DNA of 64,000 nt from Zeugodacus cucurbitae (taxonomy: Eukaryota > Arthropoda > Insecta > Diptera > Tephritidae). The position numbers and the translations under genes are program-made. The stretch is taken from positions 10,709,001 to 10,773,000 of the forward strand of contig NC_071668.1 of the NCBI RefSeq assembly GCF_028554725.1, written 5' to 3'. The first letter of the stretch is position 1; every line of letters begins with the position of its first letter. Below are positions 50,854 to 61,990 of this stretch, in pieces. The notes beneath the pieces are model-generated. The model did not search any database, was not told where the DNA came from, and was given only the letters and a program-made list of their open reading frames with translations.

Positions 50854-52010
50854 TTACCTGTAAGGATACCCCTGCGCCTTCGATCGAAATACCGACAACA
50901 AAAACGAAAAGAATACTACTACCAGTAGTAGACCCGCGATTGCCATAATACGCGCTCTTTTCTGATCGCTTTGAGAACCAGATTCAGTTAGCAGAACCAT
51001 GCCCAATACAATCATAGCATCTAAAATAAAATAAAATAAATTAATAACAAATATATACGAAAAAACATTTATTATCTTACTCAAGAACATAATGATGTAG
51101 GTTTCCACTACCAGCTGTCCCTGCGAGGAACCGTGTATATATGCAACACCACCATTCTTACTCTTATGCACTAATGGTGGACCACGTATATGATTCCACA
51201 TTTGTCCCGAAATCATGGCAAAGCAAAAGAATAGCGCCACAGCGCCCCAAATCTGTTTATTATATAGGAACTCTAAATTGTTGCGTCGTATGTAGAGAAA
51301 ACCGCCTACTAGTGCGACAAGTGTAATCATTGCTACAGTGCCGGAATAGTTTGGTGGGCGGAATATGCGTATTTGTATGTCAGTGCGTTCGTGGACAAAT
51401 TTCGCAATTGCTTCGGCAGCAAAACCAACACGATGTATGTCCATGGTATCTGGACCTTTTGGTTTACCCTTCGCTGGGAAATGCATGAAGACAGGTGCTG
51501 TATTAAGACGTAGCGTTTGGAATACATCAGAACCCTCGTCAAAATCAACCATTGCAAAGAATAATTTATTCGTGTAAGTCGGTGAGTAGCGATAAGAGTT
51601 AGCTACAATTGTAAATTCATCATGCGCATGGCGACATATCTGACATTGACGAGATGGTGCCAAAGCTGTTAACATCACCACAACAGAGTAGTTTCTGGGC
51701 GCATTCTTTACATACTCTCGGAACTTTTGGCCATTGAAGCGCAACAAGGCTTTTTTCATATTCATATCATGTAAATTACGCACCTTCTCTGATAGTGAGA
51801 GGCCGCTCTATATTTGTAAAATATAAAAAAACATAATTGGTTAAGTTTTGCCGGCTACTATCTTGTTTGCTGAAAATGACGTGGCCGTCAAGGAAACAAG
51901 CAGTCGCTACGAATATCATTTACCTTTTGTTTACCCTGAGCGGTAGTGAATACCAGAAAACCAGCAAGCACTAGCAGCCCGAGCAACACCGTTCTTCGTA
52001 GAAGATTCAT
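50854..52010 (-). CDS. Ostgamma: oligosaccharyltransferase OST3/OST6 subunit (TUSC3/MAGT1 type)
   Basis: Three exons (51924-52010, 51081-51807, 50854-51020) give 326 residues. A signal peptide (MNLLRRTVLLGLLVLAGFLV) leads a lumenal thioredoxin-like domain whose redox motif is CQIC (in PSRQCQICRHAHDEF). Four transmembrane helices follow, with FFCFAMISGQMWNHIRGPPL between them, and the tail is SVFRSKAQGYPYR. The subunit helps STT3B-type oligosaccharyltransferase glycosylate cysteine-rich sites in the ER lumen; vertebrate relatives also affect magnesium uptake. The 60-base intron 51021-51080 is in frame and free of stops, so the last two exons look like one long frame. It is convergent with polyprenol reductase and divergent from Mettl14. 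Confidence 0.93.
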
Positions 52011-52543
52011 TCTATATAACTAGTATATTAGGTTGTAGAATTTTCTATAAATCACAGTTTATTTAATAAATTTAGAATATTTATAGATTATACTTCCACT
52101 TGACAGCTAAAATATGGAACAAAACTCCAATTCACAACTGTCAAATGTGTGTCACCAAATGTATATTGTGAATTAATAATTAAAATTTGAAGACAACCAA
52201 ATGCATATTCACAAAATATTTTTGATTTTAATAAATCAGAGTATTTTCAAGTTTTTTGATAATCAAAAATACATTATTTCCGAAAGGAAGTAATACAAAT
52301 ATTTATACAAAATTTCAGCAAATTTCGAGAATAATTTATGCTATAAACAATTCTATACAATACTTAATTTTTCGAATATGTACATTTTTTTTGTGAATGA
52401 CTCATTTCAAACACCATTATGTATTAATTGTGAATGCGATCCAAATTCCATTCTGTAGCCGGTGTTTTAGGAATAGAATTAATTTAGTTAAACTTTTATT
52501 TAATATAAAATATTCTTCTTAAATTCGATTACGCAGCTTCATA
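52011..52543. promoter_or_regulatory. divergent promoter of OST3/6 and Mettl14
   Basis: Spacer of 533 bases between opposed start codons. It has AATTCACAACTG (52129), CTGTCAAATGT (52138-52148), ATTGTGAATT (52165-52174), ATTCACAAA (52207), TTGTGAAT (52391) and ATTGTGAAT (52427-52435). This is a cluster of one element in both orientations. I infer a shared regulatory role from the clustering only. Confidence 0.4.
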
Positions 52544-53937
52544 ATGAGCGATATCTTGAAGATATCACAAGAGCGCTCACGTAAAAGAAAGCAATTGTTG
52601 GCGCAAACGGTATGTATTTACAAGTCTTTATAAGCGCACTCCCAAAAGACTTATTATTTTCTCCTATATTTAAAGCTTGGACTCTCTAGCGTAGATGAAC
52701 TAAAAATTGTGCTTGGAACAGCAGACGAATGGAATAGTGGAGCAGGAAGTAGTTATTCCGGATTTAGTGGGCAACGAAGTGTTGGTAGCGGCAGCAGTCG
52801 TGAAGATGAAGGGGGAAGTGGGGGAAAAAAGACACCTGGGGAAATTATTTATCGTGACTCTTCCACCTTTCTAAAGGTAATTTACTTTCATAAATGAATT
52901 GCAAAATAATATATGAAATTTCACTTTAGGGCACACAATCATCTAATCCACACAATGATTACTGCCAACACTTTGTCGATACTGGACAACGACCACAAAA
53001 TTTTATTAGAGACGTTGGTTTGGCCGATCGCTTTGAGGAATATCCGAAACTGCGTGAACTTATACGTTTGAAAGACAAACTGATACAGGATACTGCCTCG
53101 GCACCAATGTATTTAAAAGCTGATTTGAAAACGTTGGACTTGAAAACATTAGGCACAAAATTTGATGTTATATTAATCGAGCCACCGTTAGAGGAATATG
53201 CCAGAGCAGCACCATCTGTAGCTACTGTGGGTGGGGCGCCACGAGTATTTTGGAACTGGGAAGAAATTCTAAGTACAATGAAAGAACCTTCATTGAATCC
53301 TTCTAATAAATTATTTATATTAACAGATCTGGATGTGGGAGAAGTGGCAGCGCATCGCTCATTCGTATTTCTTTGGTGCGGTTCTTCAGAAGGTTTGGAT
53401 ATGGGTCGAAATTGTTTGAAAAAATGGGGCTTCCGACGCTGTGAGGATATTTGTTGGATTCGTACCAATATAAACAAACCTGGTCACTCGAAACAATTGG
53501 AACCAAAAGCAGTATTTCAACGTACCAAAGAACATTGCTTAATGGGTATAAAAGGTACTGTACGCCGTTCAACAGACGGTGACTTCATACACGCAAATGT
53601 TGACATCGATTTAATCATATCGGAAGAAGATGAATTTGGTAGTTTTGAGAAACCAATCGAAATATTTCATATAATTGAACATTTCTGTTTGGGTCGACGA
53701 CGTATGCACCTATTTGGACGCGATTCCAGTATACGACCAGGTTGGCTAACAGTCGGACCGGAACTAACCAATTCCAATTTCAATGCGGAATTATATCAAA
53801 CATATTTTGCCGAAGCACCAGCTACGGGTTGCACTAGTCGCATTGAATCGCTGCGTCCGAAAAGTCCACCGGCTAACAGTAAAGCATTACGAGGACGTGG
53901 ACGCGGTTTTCCTCGTGGTCGTGGGCGACCGAGATAA
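52544..53937 (+). CDS. Mettl14: METTL14, non-catalytic subunit of the m6A writer
   Basis: Three exons (52544-52609, 52676-52876, 52930-53937), all phase 0, give 424 residues. METTL14 supports METTL3 in N6-adenosine methylation of mRNA in the nucleus and binds RNA. The MT-A70 fold is clear: DYCQHFVDTGQRPQNFIRD, LGTKFDVILIEPPLEEY, FLWCGSSEGLDMGR, RCEDICWIRTN, HCLMGIKGTVRR and RPGWLTVGPEL. The active-site tetrad reads EPPL, as is usual for METTL14, in place of the DPPW of METTL3, so it is not expected to be catalytic. A Gly/Ser-rich linker lies at residues 40-70. The C-terminus is an RG-rich tail (RGRGRGFPRGRGRPR) for RNA binding. AATAAA words follow near 54100. Confidence 0.95.
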
Positions 53938-54256
53938 ATTTGTAAAGTTTTACTAAGTATAACAGTGCATATTTATTCCGTAATACGTACACCTATATTT
54001 GTTTAAGTAGGTTTTTCATATTTTATTTACTGCAACCAATTGTGAAAGATTTCATTGACGCATACTTAAGTAAAAAGTAATTTCTTAAACAAAAAAAAAA
54101 AAAAAATAAATAAACTCGAAATTAAATGTCTAATATGTGAATTGGAAAATGGTTCTTAGTGCAAAATGAGAATAGAGAATGAGCTCAGTTTTGAAAATGA
54201 AAACACGTGTGTATGTTACATTTTGCATACTTCTTTAACTATAACAAGTCTTAAAT

Positions 54257-55480
54257 CTATTTTTGTAAACTATGATGTTGATTCAAATGGTTCATAAACA
54301 CATCAAGGTCATCCTCTGATTCTTCATAATCCACACTGTCCTCCTTAGCTTCTCTTCTAATATCACTGTTTTCCGCATCCGAATAGTCGCTCTCTTCGAA
54401 ATATGCATCTTCTTTGTCTTCATTTATTTGACTGAGATCATCTAATTGCGTATTATCATCCACCTGCGTGTAATCGAAGTCCTCGTCGCCACCACTGAGG
54501 AATTGTTCATGCATAATACCAACGAATTCTTGACGCAGTAGATCCCGTTCGCCTGCTGTTATGAAGGTATCTACTTTTGGTTTCCTACTCAATCTTGCTA
54601 TTTGATTTTGTTTGTGTTTTTCTTGCTTATTTTTCTTAGCTTGCTGGCTGGTTGCGCTGGTTGAACAGGCTACTTGTTCATTATCGAAATTACCCCACTG
54701 CTGACGGAAACTAACAGGCACTTCATCTTCCATTGTGTTACTTTCTTTCTCTTCGCTTGTGTCATCAGCACTACTACTTTTTGTACTTTGTGTTGTCTCA
54801 TCTGCATTAATATCGTGCATTTCTATCGCACGTTCCAACTGTCTGGTTTTAACATTTTGCTTGTCCGCTAACTTAAGCACATCTTGCAATTGTTGCTGTT
54901 CCATCGTATGCATCAATATGCCCGAGAAAGTAGTGTTTTTAACATCATACTCGTCTCTTTGCTTCTTTTCCGCCTCGCTTAAATATTGTCCTATCAACTC
55001 TTGATATAGTTCCGGCGCTCGTTTCATCATTTCTTGCTCACTGAAATATTCACCATCAGAAATTAGTTGCTGCATAGCCGCGTATCGACGGTTCTTTACG
55101 TCCCGCTTGCGTGTGTGTAATTTATTGCGATAGTCCGCAAGTAACAACTCAATTTCATCATTAGCTTCATGGTTTGCATTGACAATCTGTGCAAAGCTCT
55201 CTAGGTGGTGTTCTTCCAGGTAACTACCAAAACGCATTAGAAACGTTTGTGCACTTTTACTATATATTTCGCGTGCTATATGCACTTTTTCATCGCGCAT
55301 GAGTTCTGGATCATCAATTTGTTGCGATTTAAAGACAATTTTTTGATTGAAACTGAGAAATTCAAATATTTCATTAATTTGTCTTAGTTGATCAGGAGCA
55401 TGTTGGTTTCCGTGCGATGCATCAGGAGCAATTTTGTTATCGATATCAGAAGCAGGCGGATCGACTACTTCTGCGGTCAT
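54257..55480 (-). CDS. CCDC97 family protein
   Basis: One frame of 407 codons without introns. The conserved part begins after residue 30 (INEIFEFLSFNQKIVFKSQQ) and includes REIYSKSAQTFLMRFGSYL, VKNRRYAAMQQLISDGEYFS and RAPELYQELIGQYL. Later blocks are PVSFRQQWGNFDNEQVAC and FITAGERDLLRQEFVGIMHE. The C-terminus is strongly acidic. This is the layout of coiled-coil domain-containing protein 97, which in vertebrates associates with the SF3B part of the spliceosome. It is convergent with Mettl14 (320 bases between stops) and divergent from stratum. No signal peptide or membrane helix is present. The minus-strand frame is clean, and plus-strand frames over it are shadows. Confidence 0.85.
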   Translation of the reverse strand: MTAEVVDPPASDIDNKIAPDASHGNQHAPDQLRQINEIFEFLSFNQKIVFKSQQIDDPELMRDEKVHIAREIYSKSAQTFLMRFGSYLEEHHLESFAQIVNANHEANDEIELLLADYRNKLHTRKRDVKNRRYAAMQQLISDGEYFSEQEMMKRAPELYQELIGQYLSEAEKKQRDEYDVKNTTFSGILMHTMEQQQLQDVLKLADKQNVKTRQLERAIEMHDINADETTQSTKSSSADDTSEEKESNTMEDEVPVSFRQQWGNFDNEQVACSTSATSQQAKKNKQEKHKQNQIARLSRKPKVDTFITAGERDLLRQEFVGIMHEQFLSGGDEDFDYTQVDDNTQLDDLSQINEDKEDAYFEESDYSDAENSDIRREAKEDSVDYEESEDDLDVFMNHLNQHHSLQK

Positions 55481-56587
55481 ATTTCAATATTAATAATTAT
55501 TACTTAGTTTATTTAATAAATATAGCATGTGTCGCTCAATTTATGCGGCTTTAATTTGTTTTGGTTGAATTTTTTTTATATTCACAGCGTTAATATATTT
55601 TTTAGTGGAAATCACCGCAAATGTAAATAATCAAAAACATTCACAATTGTTTAATTTGTTTGAAGTGCAAAAGGTAATGACTTTCAAAAATTATAGAAAG
55701 GCGTTTAAAATATATTAAATAATGTTAAAAAAATAAGAATTTTAAGTCCTAACTGTCTGCGTTTTTAAAGAAAAATATAATTTTGTTATATTATATTTAA
55801 AAACAGTAACCGGTAACCACATGATGTCATCTATTGTGCATTCACAGTATTCTTCTTCATCTTTTGCAGATATCAGATTTCTGTGAATGTCATATATACC
55901 TCACTCCGGCTGTAAATAACAGCTGATAATTTATTGCCAAAGATGACATGATACGAAACTCTTTATTCTGAGAGAGCGCTGTAAAAATCCACATTTTTTA
56001 TAACATTTGACAATGATCCCGCTATGTAAAAAAATAAATTGGGCATTTTAGAAATAACTTTTGGGTATTTTAACTTTTAGATATTATTTTTAAATGCTCT
56101 GTTCCCTATTAGACCTATATCATATATATACTAACTTAAATATATTTATATACTAATTATAAATAATTAAGAAAATAAAAACATGATGTTTTATAAATTC
56201 ATGCAACAAAATATATTAATTTATTAACATAAAATATATAATATATTAAATATAATGATGTCATTTGATATATTAGATATCATTTGTAACAAATAATAGC
56301 AAAAATAATAGTTTCACACAGTTTAATATTATCAGTGTATTTCCCTAAAATTATATTTCGCACTGATTTTGTCATATACTTTTATCGGTATTACTTCTGG
56401 CATCCCGCCTTTTCTGTCAAAAATTCCTTCAACTCGCATTGCTACCAACTTAAAATGAGAGATCAGGGAATTCGGTTTGAGGAAAAATGAGAGAGTTTCG
56501 TATCATGTCATCTTTGTTATTGCTTTCCTAAATAGTTGCATCGCACAAATCGAATCAAATCGAATCACAGAAAATACAGAGCCAACC
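55481..56587. promoter_or_regulatory. divergent intergenic region of CCDC97 and stratum
   Basis: AT-rich spacer of 1.1 kb without coding signal. It has ATTCACAAT (55639-55647), GCATTCACAG (55839) and TCTGTGAATGTC (55875), variants of the element seen in the other promoters, mostly within 400 bases of the CCDC97 start. From 56090 to 56300 the sequence is almost pure A/T. Confidence 0.4.
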
Positions 56588-57073
56588 ATGACGGATGAGG
56601 CACAAATTCCTGAACAGATATTAAATAATAAAAATAAACACAGTGTACGATGTGATTATTGCTATTCTTTGATATTGAAACCACAATTTGGCGAGTATGT
56701 TGAGCATGAGGTAAGTGTTTAAAAAAAAAATGTGGTGACGCCTTTTTATTGAGTAAATTATTCATTCCCTTCTCCATAGTTTGAAATGCCGCTAATGCAG
56801 CAGAAACATCGGAAAGATACTGAAACTATTGAAACAGAGCTGCTCAAGAATTTCTGGTGTGTCGATGATATATTTACTTTTGAGAATATTGGTTTCTCCA
56901 ACACAGTGGATAATCGTAAATTCTTGATATGCGCAGACTGTGAGATGGGCCCGGTGGGTTATCATGAAATCGCAAATAAAAAGTGTTACGTTGCATTGAA
57001 ACGTGTTAGACACGGCAGTGAACCGGACGCAGTAATGGAACCCGTAACCGATGATGAAGAGAATGATGTATAA
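56588..57073 (+). CDS. strat: MSS4/RABIF homologue (stratum)
   Basis: Two exons (56588-56710, 56780-57073), phase 0, give 138 residues. The protein is a small zinc-binding Rab chaperone or exchange factor; Drosophila stratum acts in Rab8-dependent polarised secretion. The zinc ligands are visible as CDYC near residue 20 and CADC in LICADCEMGPVGYHE. The conserved FWCVDDIFTFENIGFSNTV lies between them. The start at 56588 has a good context (CCAACCATGA); an upstream in-frame ATG at 56477 would add 37 residues not typical of the family. The C-terminal tail is acidic. AATAAA occurs at about 57392. Confidence 0.9.
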
Positions 57074-59617
57074 AAAAGAAACGAATGTGCATATGTATGC
57101 TTGTAGATGCGTGCATACATATACATTTATAGGTTTAACATAAATAATTGCCATTTGGGGAGCAATACGTAGACAGCGAATGTAAAAATAAGCATAACTT
57201 TGCTCCTTCCATTGACTTTATTCCATAATTTTATGTAGCATTTTGTTTAAATAGCAAAAAAAAAGAAAAGTAAAAACAATTATGTATGAAATGAATAATT
57301 TCGTATGTACATGTAAAAATAATAAGTATTTATATAATTTTGTATGTACTAAAAATTCTAACTACATAACTAAATTTTACGTATGAATTTTAAATAAAAA
57401 AGGGAAAATACTGTAAATTTAATAATAATTAAGTGTTTTATAGAAAGTGTTTGTGTTTTCATATACATATACATATATAGGTATTTCCCCAAAGTTCCTA
57501 GCACAGGAATATAATTTCATTATTAAAGGTATAAAACTTATTTTGGCAGTGGAAAATACGTGTTTATCAGCTACCTAGGAGACCTGCGATTTGTTTTAAT
57601 GCTTTAGTGAAATGGTTATGTTATTTGTACTGCAGTACATTGTGAAGAGTTTGCAGGTACATTTCTATTTCCTAAAAAGCATGTCTGATGAGTCTGCTAC
57701 TGAACTTTATTATTATTCTTCGTGTCTTCGGTTATTCCTATATATTGCACGAGAACATTCGAGACTATTGAGCATTTATTGGGATTATATATTGTAGGCT
57801 TTATACTGAGAGTAGCAGATTTTCGAAAGTTTTAACACAGAAATGAAATTCGTCGAATAAAAATATTGTATTCAAGTCTAAATTTTTTAATGCTAGCATA
57901 TTTTGTAAACATTTGAAATAATTGTTATTTAATTTATGGGTTTTTAAGCATCCCAAGAAAACTTTTTACAATATATTTTTATACATGAAAACGAATTAAG
58001 TAAATAATTATGCATAAAAAACAAATATTAGTAAGAAAACACTGTATTTTTTTTCAAATTTTTAATTTACTCTTCATTTATTTCATTCTTTTAAATTTTT
58101 ATAATTGTAGCTATCTTCATTTATAATCGCTTAATGTTAAGAAAGATCACACGAGAAAATCAAATGCGAAACATTTTCAACTTTAAAATGAAATGTTTCC
58201 ATTTAAACGATTTTCTTGCGTAGCAAAACTATAACTAATTTTTGGTTTCAGCTGTTTGCTTTTGCTTCTGGTTAAAGCAAAAACGAGAAAGAAAATTATG
58301 ACTTTACAATACATGTGAATTTACTACGATATTTTTGTATTTATTATTATTATTTTTTTAACAATTATTAGTTACATACTACGACTTTGCAACAAAAGTC
58401 GTCACTTGGCACCAAAATGTACGCACTGCACTCACTGTCTGTCCGCTGTTGCCACTTTAAACATATATAATTTTTATTTATTTTTTTCTTGCAAAGTATG
58501 CAGTTACAAATGTTTCGCTGCACGTCTTCTAAATAGTACTTGCTACAATAATACAATACGGCTTTTGGTGGATTTTACGGTTGGTTAAACATTGCTTTTG
58601 TGTGTGTTTGTCTTTATAAAGAGGGTTGGTTTGTTTAACATTTTTGTCAGGTTTATTTCTGTGTATGTGTAGTCATGTGTATTTATGTATGTATAATAAA
58701 ATAAGTAATTAATAGCATTGCAATTGAAAAATGTTTAAAGAGGTTTCGAAACTCATACGATTTTGCAAGGGTTTACTTTAAAAAGACGCGGAATTCACTA
58801 ATTTCTTTAAAGTTATACAAAAAATTGTTTATAATTTTTAAAATTTATTACATTAAAGCTTTCTTATATAACATTTCTCAGATTTGTTGCTATTTTTTTA
58901 TTTATTTTTTTATTTATTTTTTTTTCATTCACTAATTGTGCAAAATCTGAACTGCTACTGTATTTCATTATATTTTATTATATCAATCGTTACATATTAT
59001 TTATTGTTGTTTTATTTGCTAGGAGAGCGCTTAAATTTTCTATATGTACTACGATGAAACTGGGCGCGGTTAACTGTAAAGAAGCAAAAATAAATTATTA
59101 ATAAATGAAATTATATTTTTTATGTAAATCACTGAGTATACTCACCTACAAAACCAATTTCATCGCGTGAGGTTTTTTGCTTTTATTTTTGTTTTTTTTC
59201 TACTAATTTCTGCTAAATGACGACAACTCCTTCGTGTTTGCTCTGTCCTTACAATCTTTATGTGCGTTTTTGTGTGTTATTTTAAATTAAATATAGTACT
59301 TTAACGGACGTAAATAATATACATGTATGTATGTATGTAGGTATGAACAAAATAGTATATATTAAAATTATATTTTGTGAAGAAATTGTTTAAATTAAAC
59401 CATTTTATGTTTGTATGTATGCATACATTTCATAACAAATTTTGATGTTAAGCAACTAAACAACAACAACAACAATACAGCAAAAAGAATAAAGAAAAAA
59501 ACAAAAACAAATATTCGTCTGTATGTATAACAAGCCAAGCTAGTGTTGAGTGAAATATTTTAAAAATTTGGTTTTGTTTTTGGTTTTTGCATTTTACTCA
59601 AACTAAAAATTGGCATT
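57074..59617. other. intergenic, no gene seen
   Basis: A 2.5-kb AT-rich stretch holding the stratum 3'UTR on the left and the long 3'UTR of the Ly6 gene (minus) on the right. There are TATG microsatellites (59325-59342), ACAACAACAACA near 59461 and T-runs near 58895-58925. Open frames of about 60 codons have no coding character. Confidence 0.5.
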
Positions 59618-60151
59618 TTAAACCAATGAACGTTTCAGCAGCGACAGCACAGCCCAACCGCTGGCAGCAGCAGCGGTGAACAGCACACCCATGGACAAGT
59701 TGAGCGCACCAGCGCCATTACAATTGTCCTTGTCGCAGGAGCAAACCACTTGGCGACCACCGAAACCGGCGCGTTGGTAACAGTAATTGGTCGATGTTTG
59801 ATTGAGGAAACCGCATGTGCGTATGACACGACTGTCTGGTGGTACTGCAAGTACGATAACAAGTAGAAAAGGTGTGAAATTCTATATCTCTCATATGTAT
59901 ATTCAAGTTAAATATTTTAATAATTTGTTTACTGTTATTTACTATATACATATGTATATACTGATATAAATACTTACAATTGTTTACTGAGAATTCAATG
60001 ATTTGCGAGATCTTACGACAATAGGTCGGTATACCTTTGCCGCGTGTCGAGTAATCCTCTTCGCAGTCCTTAAGCAAGTTATCTGGTGGTATGTCCAGTG
60101 CGCAATTGGCATCCTTGTGACTATTGCATACGTAACATTTGATGGCGGCAC
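59618..60151 (-). CDS. Ly6/uPAR-family GPI-anchored protein, 3' exons (partial)
   Basis: Two exons, 59978-60151 and 59618-59844, join in phase 2 to a cysteine-rich Ly6 domain. It starts AAIKCYVCNSHKDANCALD, runs through EEDYSTRGKGIPTYCRKISQ, RVIRTCGFLNQTSTNYCYQR and VCSCDKDNCNG, and ends in a hydrophobic GPI signal (LFTAAAASGWAVLSLL). Ten cysteines and the terminal CDKDNCN fit the three-finger fold. The first exon here begins with a phase-1 acceptor, so a signal-peptide exon must lie upstream (to the right). I found none up to 64000. The nearest relatives I recall are the Drosophila CG7781/CG7778 genes, which neighbour stratum there. The role is probably at the cell surface of epithelia or neurons, but is unknown. 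Confidence 0.8.
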
Positions 60152-60224
60152 CTAGTAATATATAGAAGTTTTATATTTGGATTAAGTATTTTGAAAATTT
60201 CCAAGTGGTTAACAATGTGTGGAC

Positions 60225-61990
60225 TGAAGGTGCAGAAACGTTTTAAAGCTTTTGAAATCTTAAAATAAATCCCCGTTCGGTCATTTCAGGTTTTGAGAAA
60301 AATAGTGGATATTTCATCATTAACGAACCTCAACGAACCACTCAATCTCAAAATAAAACACCGTTTGGAATTCGGGTTTCAGGAAATTGGTGGATATCTT
60401 GTATTATCAAGTTTTACTAGAAATTAATATATCTCTTTCCTTAAGCCCTTGGCATTTATTTAGATGTATGTATGTGTGTGATTGGCGTTGCAACCGTTTA
60501 GCCGGTGATAGTCGAATCGACGATAGTGCGCCACTTCTCACTCTCCTTCGCAGTTTGGCGCCAGTTGGAGATCCCAAGTGTAACCAGGTCGTTCTCTACC
60601 TGGTCCCTCCAACGGAGTGGAGGCCTTCCCCTTCCTCGGCTTCCTCCGGCGGGTACTGCATCGAACACTTTCAGGGCTGGAGTGTTTTCGTCCATTCGGA
60701 CAACATGACTTAGCCAGCGTAGTCACCGTTGTCTTGCGCAAAATTTTCCTCTCGAAAACTCCTAGTGTCGTCTCATTTGATTTTGACATCGTCCAAGCTT
60801 CTGCACCATAAAGCAGGACGGGAATGATAAGCGACTTGTAGAGTTTGATTTTGGTTCGTCGAGAGAGGACTTTACTGTTCAATTGCCTACTCAGTCCAAA
60901 GTAGCACCTGTTGGCAAGAGTGATAATGCGCTGGATTTCGAGGCTGACATTGTTGGTGTTGTTGATACTGGTTCTCAGATATACGAAACTATCTACTACT
61001 TCAAAGTTATGGCTGTCAACAGTGACGTGGGAGCCAAGACGCGAATTCGCCGACTGTTTGCTTGATGACAGGAGATATTTCGTCTTGTCCTCATTCACCT
61101 CCAGATAATATCAATATCATCGGCGTACGCCAGCAGCTGTACACTCTTATAGAAGATAGTACCTTCTCAATTTAGATATGCAGCTCGTATAATTTTTTCC
61201 AACATCAAGTTAAATAAGTCGCACGATAGTGAGTCACCTTGTCTGAAACCTCGTTTGGTATCGAACGGCTCGGAGAGGTCCTTCCCAATCATGACGGAGC
61301 TTTTGGTGTTGCTCTACGTCAACTTACACAGCCGTATTAGTTTTGCGGGGATACCAAATTCAGACATCGCGGCGTAAAGGCAGCTCCTTATCGTGCTGTC
61401 GAAAGCAGCTCTAAAATCGACAAAAAGGTGGTGTGTGTCGATCGTCATTTCACGGGTCTTCTTCAAGATTTGGCGAATGGTGAATATCTGGTCAGTTGTC
61501 GACTTTCCAGGTCTAAAGCCACACTGATAAGGTCCAATCAGTTTGTTGACGGTGGGCTTTAGTCTTTCACACAGTACGCTCGGTAGAGCCTTGTATGCGA
61601 TATTTAGGAGGCTTATCGCACGGTATTTAGATATTTAGATACCATCAGGAAAATTTGTGGTATACACAAGACCCTAATATCCCTAACAACTAGATTTGAA
61701 ACACATTTTACTTGGACTACTTTATGACGATGAGCAGAGACATCGAGACTTCAATAATTCAATTATGAATCTTAAAATAAAACCCATTTGGGAGTACAAA
61801 TTTTCAGAAAATAAGTGGTTAATACTTAAGATCTTTAAAGTCTTACTACAACTTCTGATAACGGTTTCCTTAAGCCTCGGTCATTTATTTAGATACCAAC
61901 AGGAAAATATATGCTACACACCCGTTTTCCTGGCATCCCAAAAAAAATATAATTGAACTACTTCACGACGATGACCAGAAACAACGAAAC
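60225..61990. repeat. imperfect tandem repeats interrupted by a LINE
   Basis: Blocks containing CTTAAAATAAANCCC or CTCAAAATAAAACACC followed by TTGG(A/G)A(G/T)T, then TTAAGCC(C/T), then a CATTTATTTAGAT word recur near 60255, 60345 and 61770. The last copy continues to TACACACCCGTTTTCCTGG. The first set is cut at TATTTAGAT by the LINE at 60485-61632 and resumes after it, with TTTAGAT on both sides as a possible target duplication. Confidence 0.5.
60485..61632 (-). mobile_element. LINE, same family as at 15345-17330, 5'-truncated
   Basis: On the minus strand it runs from the ISLLNIAYK region through GPYQCGFRPGKSTDQIF, HHLFVDFRAAFDST, the YADDIDII region and LGSHVTVDSHNFEVV to RGRPPLRW and ITG. 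It keeps the ANRCYFGLSRQLNSKVLSRR block that is deleted in the Tg-intron copy, but it has its own deletions after FERKILRK and near 61105. It lies in the presumed first intron of the Ly6 gene in the same orientation as that gene. Confidence 0.8.
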
